In this document: positions 33,541 through 40,346 of the stretch, piece by piece
How positions within the stretch are numbered: position 1 is the first letter of the stretch
Layout of the letters: each line of letters starts with the position of its first letter
DNA from: an uncultured Eubacteriales bacterium
GTDB lineage: Bacteria > Bacillota > Clostridia > Oscillospirales > Acutalibacteraceae
Assembly: GCA_934489895.1 (NCBI GenBank)
Contig: CAKSST010000005.1
Coordinates: forward strand, 1 to 64,000
Direction of reading: 5' to 3'
DNA: 64,000 bases
Position numbers and translations under genes: made by a program
Notes under the pieces: model-generated
Told to the model about the DNA's origin: nothing
Database searches by the model: none
What the model saw: the letters and a program-made list of their open reading frames with translations, nothing else

Positions 33541-34587
33541 TTACATTGAAAGCAACATATCGCCTTTGTTAATAAGACGCAATTTACGCATTGCTTCAGA
33601 TATTGACAAAGCGAGCACAGCAGGCAAAACAATATGCATAACAAGTATTTCAATTAAAACAACTACAGCAGATGTACCGTTTGCTGTCATTGTAGTAAAG
33701 GTCTCAATTTGTCCTACAAGGCCTGAGGTGCCCATTCCTGAACCGATGGGACTACATTCCATTTTCACCACAGCCGCGCTTATAGGGCCTAATACAGCGC
33801 TTGAGAGTATCGCAGGAAGCCATATAATAGGTTTCTTTACAATATTAGGCATTTGAAGCATTGATGTGCCTATACCCTGCGCAATCAAACCGCCAAATCT
33901 ATTCTCTCTGTAGCTTGCAACAGCAAAGCCTATCATATTGCAGCAACAGCCTATAACAGCAGCACCCGCTGCAAGACCGTTTAAGTTCATAGCAACACCT
34001 ATTGCCGCTGATGATATAGGCAGAGTCAGCAATATACCCATAACTACCGCAACAATTATACCGCCTATAACGGGCTGCTGCTGAACATTGTAGTTAACAA
34101 TACCGCCTACCCATTTCATAAATTCTGAAATAGGGGGGCCTACAAGATAACCCGCAACCGCTCCGGGTAATATTGAAACAAGCGGAGTAAGCACTATATC
34201 AAGCTTTGTTTTACCTGCAATCAGGTTGCCAAATTCAATTGCAACATAAGCAGCAATAAAAGCTCCCAAAGGCTCGCCGGGTTTGCCTAAAGCAAAGCCC
34301 TCAATTGCAAGGCTCGGGAAAGCACCAATAATACCTGCAACCGCAGCAGCAATTGAAACAAGAGGCGACTGCTTTAATTTAACAGCAACGCCTACACCTA
34401 TACCTGCACCGGTAATTGTTTTTGCGACATTGCCTATGGCAGTTAAATATGTACCCACTATGCCTGGAACAAAGGAGCCTATCTGGCAAATAATTGTTCC
34501 AATTATAAGGGTTGAAAATAGACCTAATGCCATCCCGCTTAGACCGTCAATAAAAATGCGGTTAAGAATTTTTCTTATTGTTTTCAT
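33541..34587 (-). CDS. PTS EIIC-like integral membrane permease (PTS_EIIC_2 type)
   Basis: This 348-residue protein has about ten hydrophobic segments with Gly/Ala-rich spans. The GLSGMALGLFSTLIIGTII start and the GIGVGVAVKLKQSPLVSIAAAVAG and PISSAAIGVAMNLNGLAAGAAVIGCCCNMIGFA segments match the EIIC-like family found alone in Firmicutes. No EIIA or EIIB gene is adjacent, so it probably works as, or has become, a non-PTS transporter or relies on partners elsewhere. The substrate is unknown. The last residues KLRLINKGDMLLSM are cytosolic. Confidence 0.7.
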   Translation of the reverse strand: MKTIRKILNRIFIDGLSGMALGLFSTLIIGTIICQIGSFVPGIVGTYLTAIGNVAKTITGAGIGVGVAVKLKQSPLVSIAAAVAGIIGAFPSLAIEGFALGKPGEPLGAFIAAYVAIEFGNLIAGKTKLDIVLTPLVSILPGAVAGYLVGPPISEFMKWVGGIVNYNVQQQPVIGGIIVAVVMGILLTLPISSAAIGVAMNLNGLAAGAAVIGCCCNMIGFAVASYRENRFGGLIAQGIGTSMLQMPNIVKKPIIWLPAILSSAVLGPISAAVVKMECSPIGSGMGTSGLVGQIETFTTMTANGTSAVVVLIEILVMHIVLPAVLALSISEAMRKLRLINKGDMLLSM

Positions 34588-34643
34588 AAAACCATTTCAT
34601 TCCTTTATAAATATTAACAATAATTATATGACAACCTTCTTAT

Positions 34644-35492
34644 TTAGTCAAGTTTTTTGAAACCCTCGCCTAAAATTTCTGTAGCGCCTGCCACCACCAT
34701 AAACGCATCGGGGTCGGCATTTTTTACAGCCTGACGAAATTTTGTAACCTCATATGCGCGAATTGCACATAAAACAACAAAATTTTTGCTGTTTGTGTAG
34801 GCACCCATTGCCGATATTACTGTAACACCACGCTCAAGCTGCCTGGTAAGACATGATGCCAGCTTTTCATTTTTTGTTATTACATAAATCAGGTTGCCCT
34901 TATCGACTCCGTAAAGCACATAATCAATCATTACAGAACAAATAAATATACTTATTACGGTATATAATCCGCTTTGCAGACTTTTATATACTATCATGGA
35001 AAGTAATATCACAAACGCATCCATAATAAGCACAAGTCTGCCTATTGTAAGATGTTGTGATTTTCTGTTTATAAGCTTTGCAATAATATCCACGCCGCCT
35101 GTAGTTGCGCCGCGCAAGAATACAACAGCAAGACCAACACCCATAAGTATTCCGCCAAAAACACTTGCAAGCACTCCGTCAAGCTGTAATTGCGGCAAAA
35201 AACGCTCTGTTATTTCAAGCGTTACCGATACAATAACCGTTGCCGCTCCGGTTTTTAATATAAATATACCGCCAAGCAGCTTATAGGCAATTATCAGGAT
35301 TGGTATATTTATTACAAACACCATAAAGCCTGTGGGAACACCCAACAGCGTTTTTATTATTGCGGCAATACCTGTTATACCGCCTGGTGAAATATTGTTT
35401 GGTATAGCAATCATTGTAACCGCTATAGAATAAATAAAACAGCCTGCCGTATAATACAGCAGGTCTGTTAATATTGATTTTACATTTTTCAT
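34644..35492 (-). CDS. YitT family membrane protein
   Basis: This 282-residue protein has about five to six N-terminal spans (residues 8-190) and a C-terminal cytosolic DUF2179 domain of about 80 residues (YVITKNEKLASCLTRQLERGVTVI and VVLCAIRAYEVTKFRQAVKNADPDAFMVV). Typical signatures are the NNISPGGITGIA and GVDIIAKLINRKS stretches. The function of the family is not established. The start at 35492 follows GGTG and ATTGCT. Confidence 0.88.
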   Translation of the reverse strand: MKNVKSILTDLLYYTAGCFIYSIAVTMIAIPNNISPGGITGIAAIIKTLLGVPTGFMVFVINIPILIIAYKLLGGIFILKTGAATVIVSVTLEITERFLPQLQLDGVLASVFGGILMGVGLAVVFLRGATTGGVDIIAKLINRKSQHLTIGRLVLIMDAFVILLSMIVYKSLQSGLYTVISIFICSVMIDYVLYGVDKGNLIYVITKNEKLASCLTRQLERGVTVISAMGAYTNSKNFVVLCAIRAYEVTKFRQAVKNADPDAFMVVAGATEILGEGFKKLD

Positions 35493-35505
35493 AGCAATCA
35501 CCTAA

Positions 35506-35883
35506 TTATATATTGCCCGAAAACGTCTCCCATATTTCATTAAATAAAATTTCTGTTCGCTCTATTTGCCCGTCAAGATATAAATATCCAAACATAGCCT
35601 CTAACCCTGTAGCCCTATGATAATCAACAGATGTTGCACTTTTGGGCACTTTAACGTGAGCATTTCTGCCGCGCTTGAACACATCTATTTCTTTCTGTGT
35701 AAGCAAAGGCTCAATTGTATCCATAGCATGCGCCTGTGCCACAGCGCTTACAAGCTTTACTGAAAGCTCGTGTAGCTGTCCTGCAGGGCGGTTAACCTCT
35801 GCCAGAGCTTTTCTTACAAGCAAGCCGTAAACACCGTCACCAACAAAAGCAAGCGTACCGGGACTTAAAGTATCAACCTTCAT
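35506..35883 (-). CDS. mrnC: Mini-ribonuclease III
   Basis: This 125-residue RNase III-like protein without a dsRNA-binding domain matures 23S rRNA ends in B. subtilis. Key segments are FVGDGVYGLLVRKAL (catalytic region with Asp at about residue 16) and ATGLEAMFGYLYLDG. The size matches the family. It is in a run with obgE, 12 bases after it. Confidence 0.92.
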   Translation of the reverse strand: MKVDTLSPGTLAFVGDGVYGLLVRKALAEVNRPAGQLHELSVKLVSAVAQAHAMDTIEPLLTQKEIDVFKRGRNAHVKVPKSATSVDYHRATGLEAMFGYLYLDGQIERTEILFNEIWETFSGNI

Positions 35884-35895
35884 ATATTAGCTCCC

Positions 35896-37167
35896 TTACG
35901 GAATATACTCAAACTCAATATCGTAAACAGAAACGGTATCTCCTTCCTTAATACCTTTTTTCTTTAAAGCATCAATTATACCTGTCTGTATAAGCACACG
36001 CTGGAAATACTGCAAGGAATCATATTCATCAGGATCTATATCCTCTAACACACGAAGCAGCCACGGCGCTTCAATAATATAAATACCTTGATGAACCGTA
36101 ATTTCAAAGCTGCGTTTATTGGATTTTGTTATATCCTCCATCGGCTTGGGCTCGGCTTCATAACGCTTGATAAGCGGTAATTTTGAAAGCTCCTGAGCTG
36201 TATATTTTATGAGGTCTGTACAACCCTCACCTATAGGAGCCATTATTTTATAAAAAGCATAGCCTTTTTCCTTAAAATAAGTTTCAAGTTGCTCTAACTG
36301 TTCATCGGTTGCCAAATCACATTTGTTTGCTGCAACAATCTGCGGTTTTTTGCTTAAATCTTCGTTATATTCCAAAAGCTCTGCGTTAATCTTTTCAAAA
36401 TCTTCAATGGGGTCGCGGCCCTCGCTGCCCGAAGCATCTATTACATGTATCAGCAAACGGCATCGCTCAACGTGACGCAAAAACTCGTGTCCAAGACCAA
36501 TGCCCTTGCCCGCGCCTTCAATAAGACCGGGAATATCCGCCATAACAAAAGATGTTCCCTCTTCAACCCTTACTACACCAAGTACAGGTGACAGTGTTGT
36601 AAAGTGATAGTTTGCAATTTTTGGCTTTGCTTCGCTAACGACAGAAATCAAAGTAGATTTACCAACATTGGGAAAACCAAGCAAGCCTACATCGGCAAGC
36701 AGTTTTAATTCCAATACTGCTTCAACCTCTTCGCCGGGGTTACCCTTTTTGGCAAAGCGGGGTACCTGACGTGTGGGTGTTGCAAAGTGTGAGTTGCCCC
36801 AACCGCCGTTGCCGCCCTTGGCAATAATCACAGGCTCATCATCAAAAATATCGGCAATGATTCTTCCTGTTTCGGCTTCTTTTACGAGAGTACCGCGCGG
36901 CACTTTAATTATAAGGTCTGGCGCACTTTTACCGTTGCAGCGGGATGTGCCGCCGTTAGCGCCGTTCTGGGCAACATATTTACGTTTATATCTAAAATCT
37001 GCAAGAGTGGACAAATTATTATCTGCCACAAACACAACATTGCCGCCCCGACCGCCGTCACCGCCGTCAGGTCCGCCTGCTGCTACATATTTTTCACGGT
37101 GAAATGAAACAGCGCCGTTGCCGCCGTTACCCGCTTTCAAATACACCTTGGCTATATCTGCAAACAT
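35896..37167 (-). CDS. obgE: GTPase Obg (CgtA)
   Basis: This 423-residue ribosome-assembly GTPase has the glycine-rich Obg domain at about residues 1-158 (GGNGGNGAVSFHREKYVAAGGPDGGDGGRGG split here), then the G domain with Walker-type GFPNVGKST, DIPGLIEGA and NKCD, and the C-terminal OCT domain (about 345-423). It lies downstream of the rplU-prp-rpmA operon, from which it is separated by a terminator and an unusual structured stretch. The start has AAGGGG 7 bases upstream, inside that structured stretch. Confidence 0.97.
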   Translation of the reverse strand: MFADIAKVYLKAGNGGNGAVSFHREKYVAAGGPDGGDGGRGGNVVFVADNNLSTLADFRYKRKYVAQNGANGGTSRCNGKSAPDLIIKVPRGTLVKEAETGRIIADIFDDEPVIIAKGGNGGWGNSHFATPTRQVPRFAKKGNPGEEVEAVLELKLLADVGLLGFPNVGKSTLISVVSEAKPKIANYHFTTLSPVLGVVRVEEGTSFVMADIPGLIEGAGKGIGLGHEFLRHVERCRLLIHVIDASGSEGRDPIEDFEKINAELLEYNEDLSKKPQIVAANKCDLATDEQLEQLETYFKEKGYAFYKIMAPIGEGCTDLIKYTAQELSKLPLIKRYEAEPKPMEDITKSNKRSFEITVHQGIYIIEAPWLLRVLEDIDPDEYDSLQYFQRVLIQTGIIDALKKKGIKEGDTVSVYDIEFEYIP

Positions 37168-37174
37168 ATATTAT

Positions 37175-37350
37175 CCCCTTATAAGGGTAGAGCGAATCGT
37201 CCAACACCTTTTTAAAAAGGCAAATTTTCGCTCATCCTTTGTTAAAATACTCGGTAATCCGACAGCCAATCAAGAGACCGAATTGCTGAAAGGCGCCGAA
37301 ATTCCGCCATTTTAGGCAGGTCCGTATTATTTTTGTTACCCTACCCTTAT
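37175..37350 (-). promoter_or_regulatory. Candidate structured leader RNA of obgE
   Basis: A perfect 10-bp inverted repeat (ATAAGGGTAG at 37181-37190, CTACCCTTAT at 37341-37350) closes 150 bases that contain more helices: 37190-37196 with 37227-37233 (7 bp), topped by the palindrome CCTTTTTAAAAAGG at 37207-37220; 37251-37255 with 37277-37281; and 37292-37295 with 37305-37308. The 3' arm CCCTT directly abuts the obgE ribosome binding site AAGGGG (37175-37180), with which it can also pair. This geometry suits a translational switch. I do not recognise any known riboswitch or leader class. Confidence 0.5.
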
Positions 37351-37360
37351 TATTTCACAA

Positions 37361-37398
37361 AAACGGGCCGTCTTACAAAACTGTAAGGCAACCCGTTT
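37361..37398 (-). terminator. Terminator after rpmA
   Basis: On the minus strand AAACGGG-ttgcc-TTACA ... TGTAA-gacgg-CCCGTTTTT forms a two-part hairpin ending in a U-run, 28 bases after the rpmA stop. It closes the L21-Prp-L27 operon. Confidence 0.8.
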
Positions 37399-37425
37399 AA
37401 TAATTCTTATTTAATTTAATAAAGC

Positions 37426-37710
37426 TTATTGCTCAACAGCGTAAATGCTAACCTGTTTTCTGTCACGGCCTAAACGCTCAAACTTAACCTTACCGTCAAT
37501 TAAAGCGAAAAGTGTGTCATCAGAACCACGGCCTACATTGTTGCCGGGATGAAAGTGCGTTCCTCTCTGGCGAACAATGATGTTGCCAGCTAAAACAAAC
37601 TGACCGTCAGCACGCTTAAGACCCAGACGCTTAGAGTTGCTGTCACGTCCGTTCTTGGTGGAACCCATACCTTTTTTGTGAGCAAATAACTGAATGTTTA
37701 TCTTTAACAT
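37426..37710 (-). CDS. rpmA: Ribosomal protein L27 (with cleaved N-terminal extension)
   Basis: This 94-residue L27 is a peptidyl-transferase-centre-proximal protein of the 50S subunit. The start at 37710 follows GGAGG and gives MLKINIQLFAHKKGMG. The first nine residues form the extension cleaved by Prp after the Phe (LF-AHKKG), as in S. aureus. The signature GNIIVRQRGTHFHPGNNVG is present. The upstream open frame is not used. It is the third gene of the operon, 4 bases after prp. Confidence 0.97.
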   Translation of the reverse strand: MLKINIQLFAHKKGMGSTKNGRDSNSKRLGLKRADGQFVLAGNIIVRQRGTHFHPGNNVGRGSDDTLFALIDGKVKFERLGRDRKQVSIYAVEQ

Positions 37711-37714
37711 TTTG

Positions 37715-38032
37715 TTATACCTCCATAATAATTGCAAGATTGTCCGGATATTGTTGACTTAACTGCTCAATGTGGATGTAAAATCCTTTTAATACTGTCT
37801 GACATTCCTGCTGTTTTGACTGTATTTTTACAATCATTTTAGCATCGTCCAAAGTAATATCGGCCTTAGCTCCCACTACCTCAGTAACAGTGTTTGCTGC
37901 CATATATGCCGACGACGAAACCGCCGCACATACAAGCTTGCCGTCATTGTCAGCCGCTGACACAGTACTGTGTCCGTCAACCGAAAAACCGGTAATGCTA
38001 CCGTTTTGCTTAAAGAAAACTACTTTTGTCAT
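37715..38032 (-). CDS. prp: Ribosomal-processing cysteine protease Prp
   Basis: This 105-residue YsxB-family protease removes the L27 N-terminal extension before assembly. The catalytic histidine is in GFSVDGHST (about residue 21) and the cysteine in LVCAAVSSSA (about residue 34). The gene lies between rplU and rpmA as in nearly all Firmicutes that have the long L27, and the substrate gene here carries the matching cleavage site. Confidence 0.95.
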   Translation of the reverse strand: MTKVVFFKQNGSITGFSVDGHSTVSAADNDGKLVCAAVSSSAYMAANTVTEVVGAKADITLDDAKMIVKIQSKQQECQTVLKGFYIHIEQLSQQYPDNLAIIMEV

Positions 38033-38040
38033 TGTTTAAA

Positions 38041-38349
38041 TTAAGCAATAGTGTTAATTTGTACCTTTGTGTAGGGCTGTCTGTGGCCCAGCTTGCGCGA
38101 GCTGCTCTTCTTGGGCTTGTAGGTGAAAACGTTGATCTTCTTACCCTTCCCCTGCTTAAGAACTACTGCGGTAACAGAAGCATCTTTAACGTAAGGCTTA
38201 CCAACCTTTAAAGTTTTACCGTTGCTTACAGCAATAACCTTGTCAAATACTACTTCAGCATCCTGCTCAGCGTCCAGCTTCTCAACGAAAATAACGTCAC
38301 CGCTCTGTACACGGTACTGTTTTCCGCCTGTTTCTATAATTGCATACAT
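38041..38349 (-). CDS. rplU: Ribosomal protein L21
   Basis: This 102-residue 50S protein starts MYAIIETGGKQYRVQSGD and ends GHRQPYTKVQI, with KGKKINVFTYKPKKSSSRKLG in between; all are conserved. The open frame continues upstream to 38472, but those residues come from the leader RNA; the ATG at 38349 follows GAAGAAAG. It is the first gene of the L21-Prp-L27 operon, with a promoter at 38444-38472. Confidence 0.97.
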   Translation of the reverse strand: MYAIIETGGKQYRVQSGDVIFVEKLDAEQDAEVVFDKVIAVSNGKTLKVGKPYVKDASVTAVVLKQGKGKKINVFTYKPKKSSSRKLGHRQPYTKVQINTIA

Positions 38350-38440
38350 CTTTCTTCGGCACCTGCCTTGTTTTCGAGTCTCGCTACTGTCAGGCGTGCG
38401 CAAAGGCGCAACTTCATATCTGCCCACAATAAGCGGCTTT
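38350..38440 (-). promoter_or_regulatory. Probable L21 leader RNA
   Basis: About 90 transcribed bases precede rplU. They contain a TGCGCCTTTGCGCA hairpin and the paired segments CGCCTG and CAGGTGCCG near the start codon, in the manner of Firmicutes L21 leaders that bind the product protein. The match to the Rfam family is from memory of its layout, not from a search. Confidence 0.5.
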
Positions 38441-38443
38441 ACT

Positions 38444-38472
38444 ACTATACCATTATCAAAATCAAATGTCAA
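38444..38472 (-). promoter_or_regulatory. rplU operon promoter
   Basis: On the minus strand there is a -35 TTGACA (38467-38472), 17 bases of spacer and a -10 TATAGT (38444-38449). It is close to consensus, as suits a ribosomal-protein operon. Confidence 0.8.
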
Positions 38473-38497
38473 GCCTTTTTTGTTTTATTGTCCTTAC

Positions 38498-38526
38498 TTG
38501 CATTTATTATTTGTATAATGTATAAT
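38498..38526 (+). promoter_or_regulatory. ruvX promoter
   Basis: There is a TTGCAT at 38498-38503, 17 bases of spacer and a consensus TATAAT at 38521-38526 on the plus strand. It is divergent from the rplU promoter, 26 bases away. Confidence 0.7.
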
Positions 38527-38565
38527 TATGGCATTAAAGGTTGTTTTGAAACGGAGTTTTTTATT

Positions 38566-38985
38566 TTGATTATATTGTCAGTTGACGTGGGCGACGTCCG
38601 CACAGGCGTTGCCGTTAGCGATAAAAGCGAAAGCTTTGCTTTCCCCCGGGGCGTTATCACAGAGCGCCGCCGAGAAGTGCTTATAGAAAAGCTTTGCGAA
38701 ACAGCAAAAAACGAAAAAGCAGAGCTTATTGTTGTGGGATACCCCAAAAATATGGATGGCAGTGAGGGCTTTAAAGCGCAGGAATGTGCCGCCGTTGCCG
38801 AGCGCTTGCAGGAAGCCAGCGGTATAAAAACAGTACTTTGGGATGAGCGTTGCACAACAGTAAGCGCCCATACTTACTTAAACTATACCGATACGCGCGG
38901 CAAAAAGCGCAAAGAGGTTGTTGATACTGTTGCCGCTGTTATTATTCTTGAAGATTATATGAAATTCAGAAAAACGCAGGCTTAA
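38566..38985 (+). CDS. ruvX: Putative pre-16S rRNA nuclease / Holliday-junction resolvase YqgF (RuvX)
   Basis: This 139-residue RNase H-fold nuclease has the metal-binding DVGDVRTGVAVSD at the N-terminus, GYPKNMDGSEG near residue 65, the LWDERCTTVSAHTYL stretch, and the terminal DTVAAVIILEDYM. I use the TTG at 38566 (GGAG about 9 bases upstream), because the long open frame upstream overlaps the promoter and the opposite L21 leader. The stop overlaps the convergent dinB stop by 4 bases. Confidence 0.88.
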   Translation: MIILSVDVGDVRTGVAVSDKSESFAFPRGVITERRREVLIEKLCETAKNEKAELIVVGYPKNMDGSEGFKAQECAAVAERLQEASGIKTVLWDERCTTVSAHTYLNYTDTRGKKRKEVVDTVAAVIILEDYMKFRKTQA

Positions 38986-40223
38986 ATATAACCAAAGCTG
39001 CAGGGCTTGCCGCCCTTCTCGTAATCGGGGCACAAGCGGTCCTCTTTTTTCAACACACAGCATCTCATTATGCTGTTTTCACCAAAGCGTTTTCTTATAT
39101 CAAACATTTTAGCTTCAAGGGCATCCCTTCGGATGTCCTTTTTTATATCGCTGAAAATATCGGTCTGCCAGCCGTCAGGCTCGTTTGTCAGATGCGTGAC
39201 CCTCACTCCTACCGAGCGGAAAGGATAAGAAAAATCGCAATTTTTTATAAATAAGTCAATCGCCTTATCGGCTAGATCTTTTGACAGTCTTACAGGACGC
39301 GGCAGTTTTTCGCCGAACTCTCTTACCACAAGGTTACAGTCACGCACGTGAAGTACTACCCCGCCTGCATACAGACCTTTTTCCCGAAGCTGACGCGCAA
39401 CATCTTCCGCAAGTACAATAAGCACATTAAACAATATTTGCATATCGGTTATGTCCTGCACACAGGTTACCGACCTGCCGATGCTTTTAGGAGTTTCCAT
39501 TGTGTGAAAGCCAAAGTTAATATCGCTGCAGTTACCGTTTGCTATTTTATAAAGCTGTTCACCGTTTTTACCAAACCGAAGTTTTAATATATTAACATCA
39601 CATTTTGCAAGGTCTCCAACCGTAAACACACCCATATCGGCAAGCCGCCTTACCGTGCTTGGGCCTATACCGATAAGCTGGTTAACACGCTGCGGCCATA
39701 TTATATTTTTTACATCCTGCCTGCCGATAACTGTTACTGCATCAGGCTTTTTATAATCAGAGCCAAACTTTGCAAACACCTTATTAAAGCTTACCCCAAC
39801 AGAGATTGTAACACCCAGCTCACGCTTTATACGTGTGCTTATTTCTTTGGCAATATGCTCTCCGTCGCCAAACAGCAATGCACTTGCACCAACATCAAGC
39901 CAGCATTCGTCAATACCAAACGGCTCAACAATATCAGTAAAGTCGCCGTATATTGAGCGTGCCGCCTGCGATACGGTCTTATATCGGTTATAGTTGGGTG
40001 GAACTGTTACAAGCTCGGGGCATTTTTGGCGCGCTTTCCATATGACCTCCCCCGTTTTGATATTGCAAGCTGCTGCGGCAGGATTTTTTGCCAAAACAAT
40101 ACCGTGCCGTTCTTCAATATTACCGCAAACAGCAACAGGCAAATTTCTTATTGTGGGGTTGTCAAGACATGCGACCGAAACAAAAAAAGTGTTAAGGTCA
40201 CAGTGTAAAATAACAGGCTCCAT
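38982..40223 (-). CDS. dinB: Y-family DNA polymerase IV
   Basis: This 413-residue translesion polymerase has its first carboxylate in HCDLNTFFVSVACLDN (where DMDAFFASVE is usual), so Asp is kept but the context differs. The second pair is in FGIDECWLDV (Asp and Glu kept). The palm/fingers end near residue 230, then come the helix-hairpin-helix (GIGPSTVRRLADMGVFTVGDL) and the little-finger domain. A LexA box 12 bases before the start puts it in the SOS regulon. The family assignment is firm, and the substitutions around the active site are notable. Confidence 0.92.
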   Translation of the reverse strand: MEPVILHCDLNTFFVSVACLDNPTIRNLPVAVCGNIEERHGIVLAKNPAAAACNIKTGEVIWKARQKCPELVTVPPNYNRYKTVSQAARSIYGDFTDIVEPFGIDECWLDVGASALLFGDGEHIAKEISTRIKRELGVTISVGVSFNKVFAKFGSDYKKPDAVTVIGRQDVKNIIWPQRVNQLIGIGPSTVRRLADMGVFTVGDLAKCDVNILKLRFGKNGEQLYKIANGNCSDINFGFHTMETPKSIGRSVTCVQDITDMQILFNVLIVLAEDVARQLREKGLYAGGVVLHVRDCNLVVREFGEKLPRPVRLSKDLADKAIDLFIKNCDFSYPFRSVGVRVTHLTNEPDGWQTDIFSDIKKDIRRDALEAKMFDIRKRFGENSIMRCCVLKKEDRLCPDYEKGGKPCSFGYI

Positions 40224-40234
40224 ATTTCCTCCGA

Positions 40235-40246
40235 GAACATTTGTTC
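40235..40246. promoter_or_regulatory. LexA/DinR box of dinB
   Basis: GAAC-ATTT-GTTC is an exact match to the Gram-positive SOS operator core (GAAC-N4-GTTC). It lies between the dinB promoter and the start codon, a place where a bound repressor blocks transcription. Confidence 0.85.
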
Positions 40247-40261
40247 TTTTTCTGTTGTGAT

Positions 40262-40290
40262 ATTATATCACCGCAAAACAAAAAAGTAAA
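40262..40290 (-). promoter_or_regulatory. dinB promoter
   Basis: On the minus strand there is a TTTACT (40285-40290), 17 bases of spacer and a TATAAT (40262-40267). The LexA box is 15 bases downstream of the -10. Confidence 0.7.
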
Positions 40291-40311
40291 GAGGAAAAAT
40301 ATGTAGAAAAT

Positions 40312-40339
40312 AAAAAAGTGAGCCAAAAGGCTCACTTTT
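40312..40339 (-). terminator. Terminator after ispH-S1
   Basis: AAAAGTGAGCC and GGCTCACTTTT pair with a 4-base loop and a U-run (TTTTTTATTTT) on the minus strand, just past the ispH-S1 stop at 40347. Confidence 0.85.
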
Positions 40340-40346
40340 AATTTTA

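Noticed and set aside
38368..38565. Longer N-terminus of ruvX
   Set aside because: It covers the rplU and ruvX promoters and the L21 leader on the other strand, and the YqgF fold starts only at the residues after 38566.
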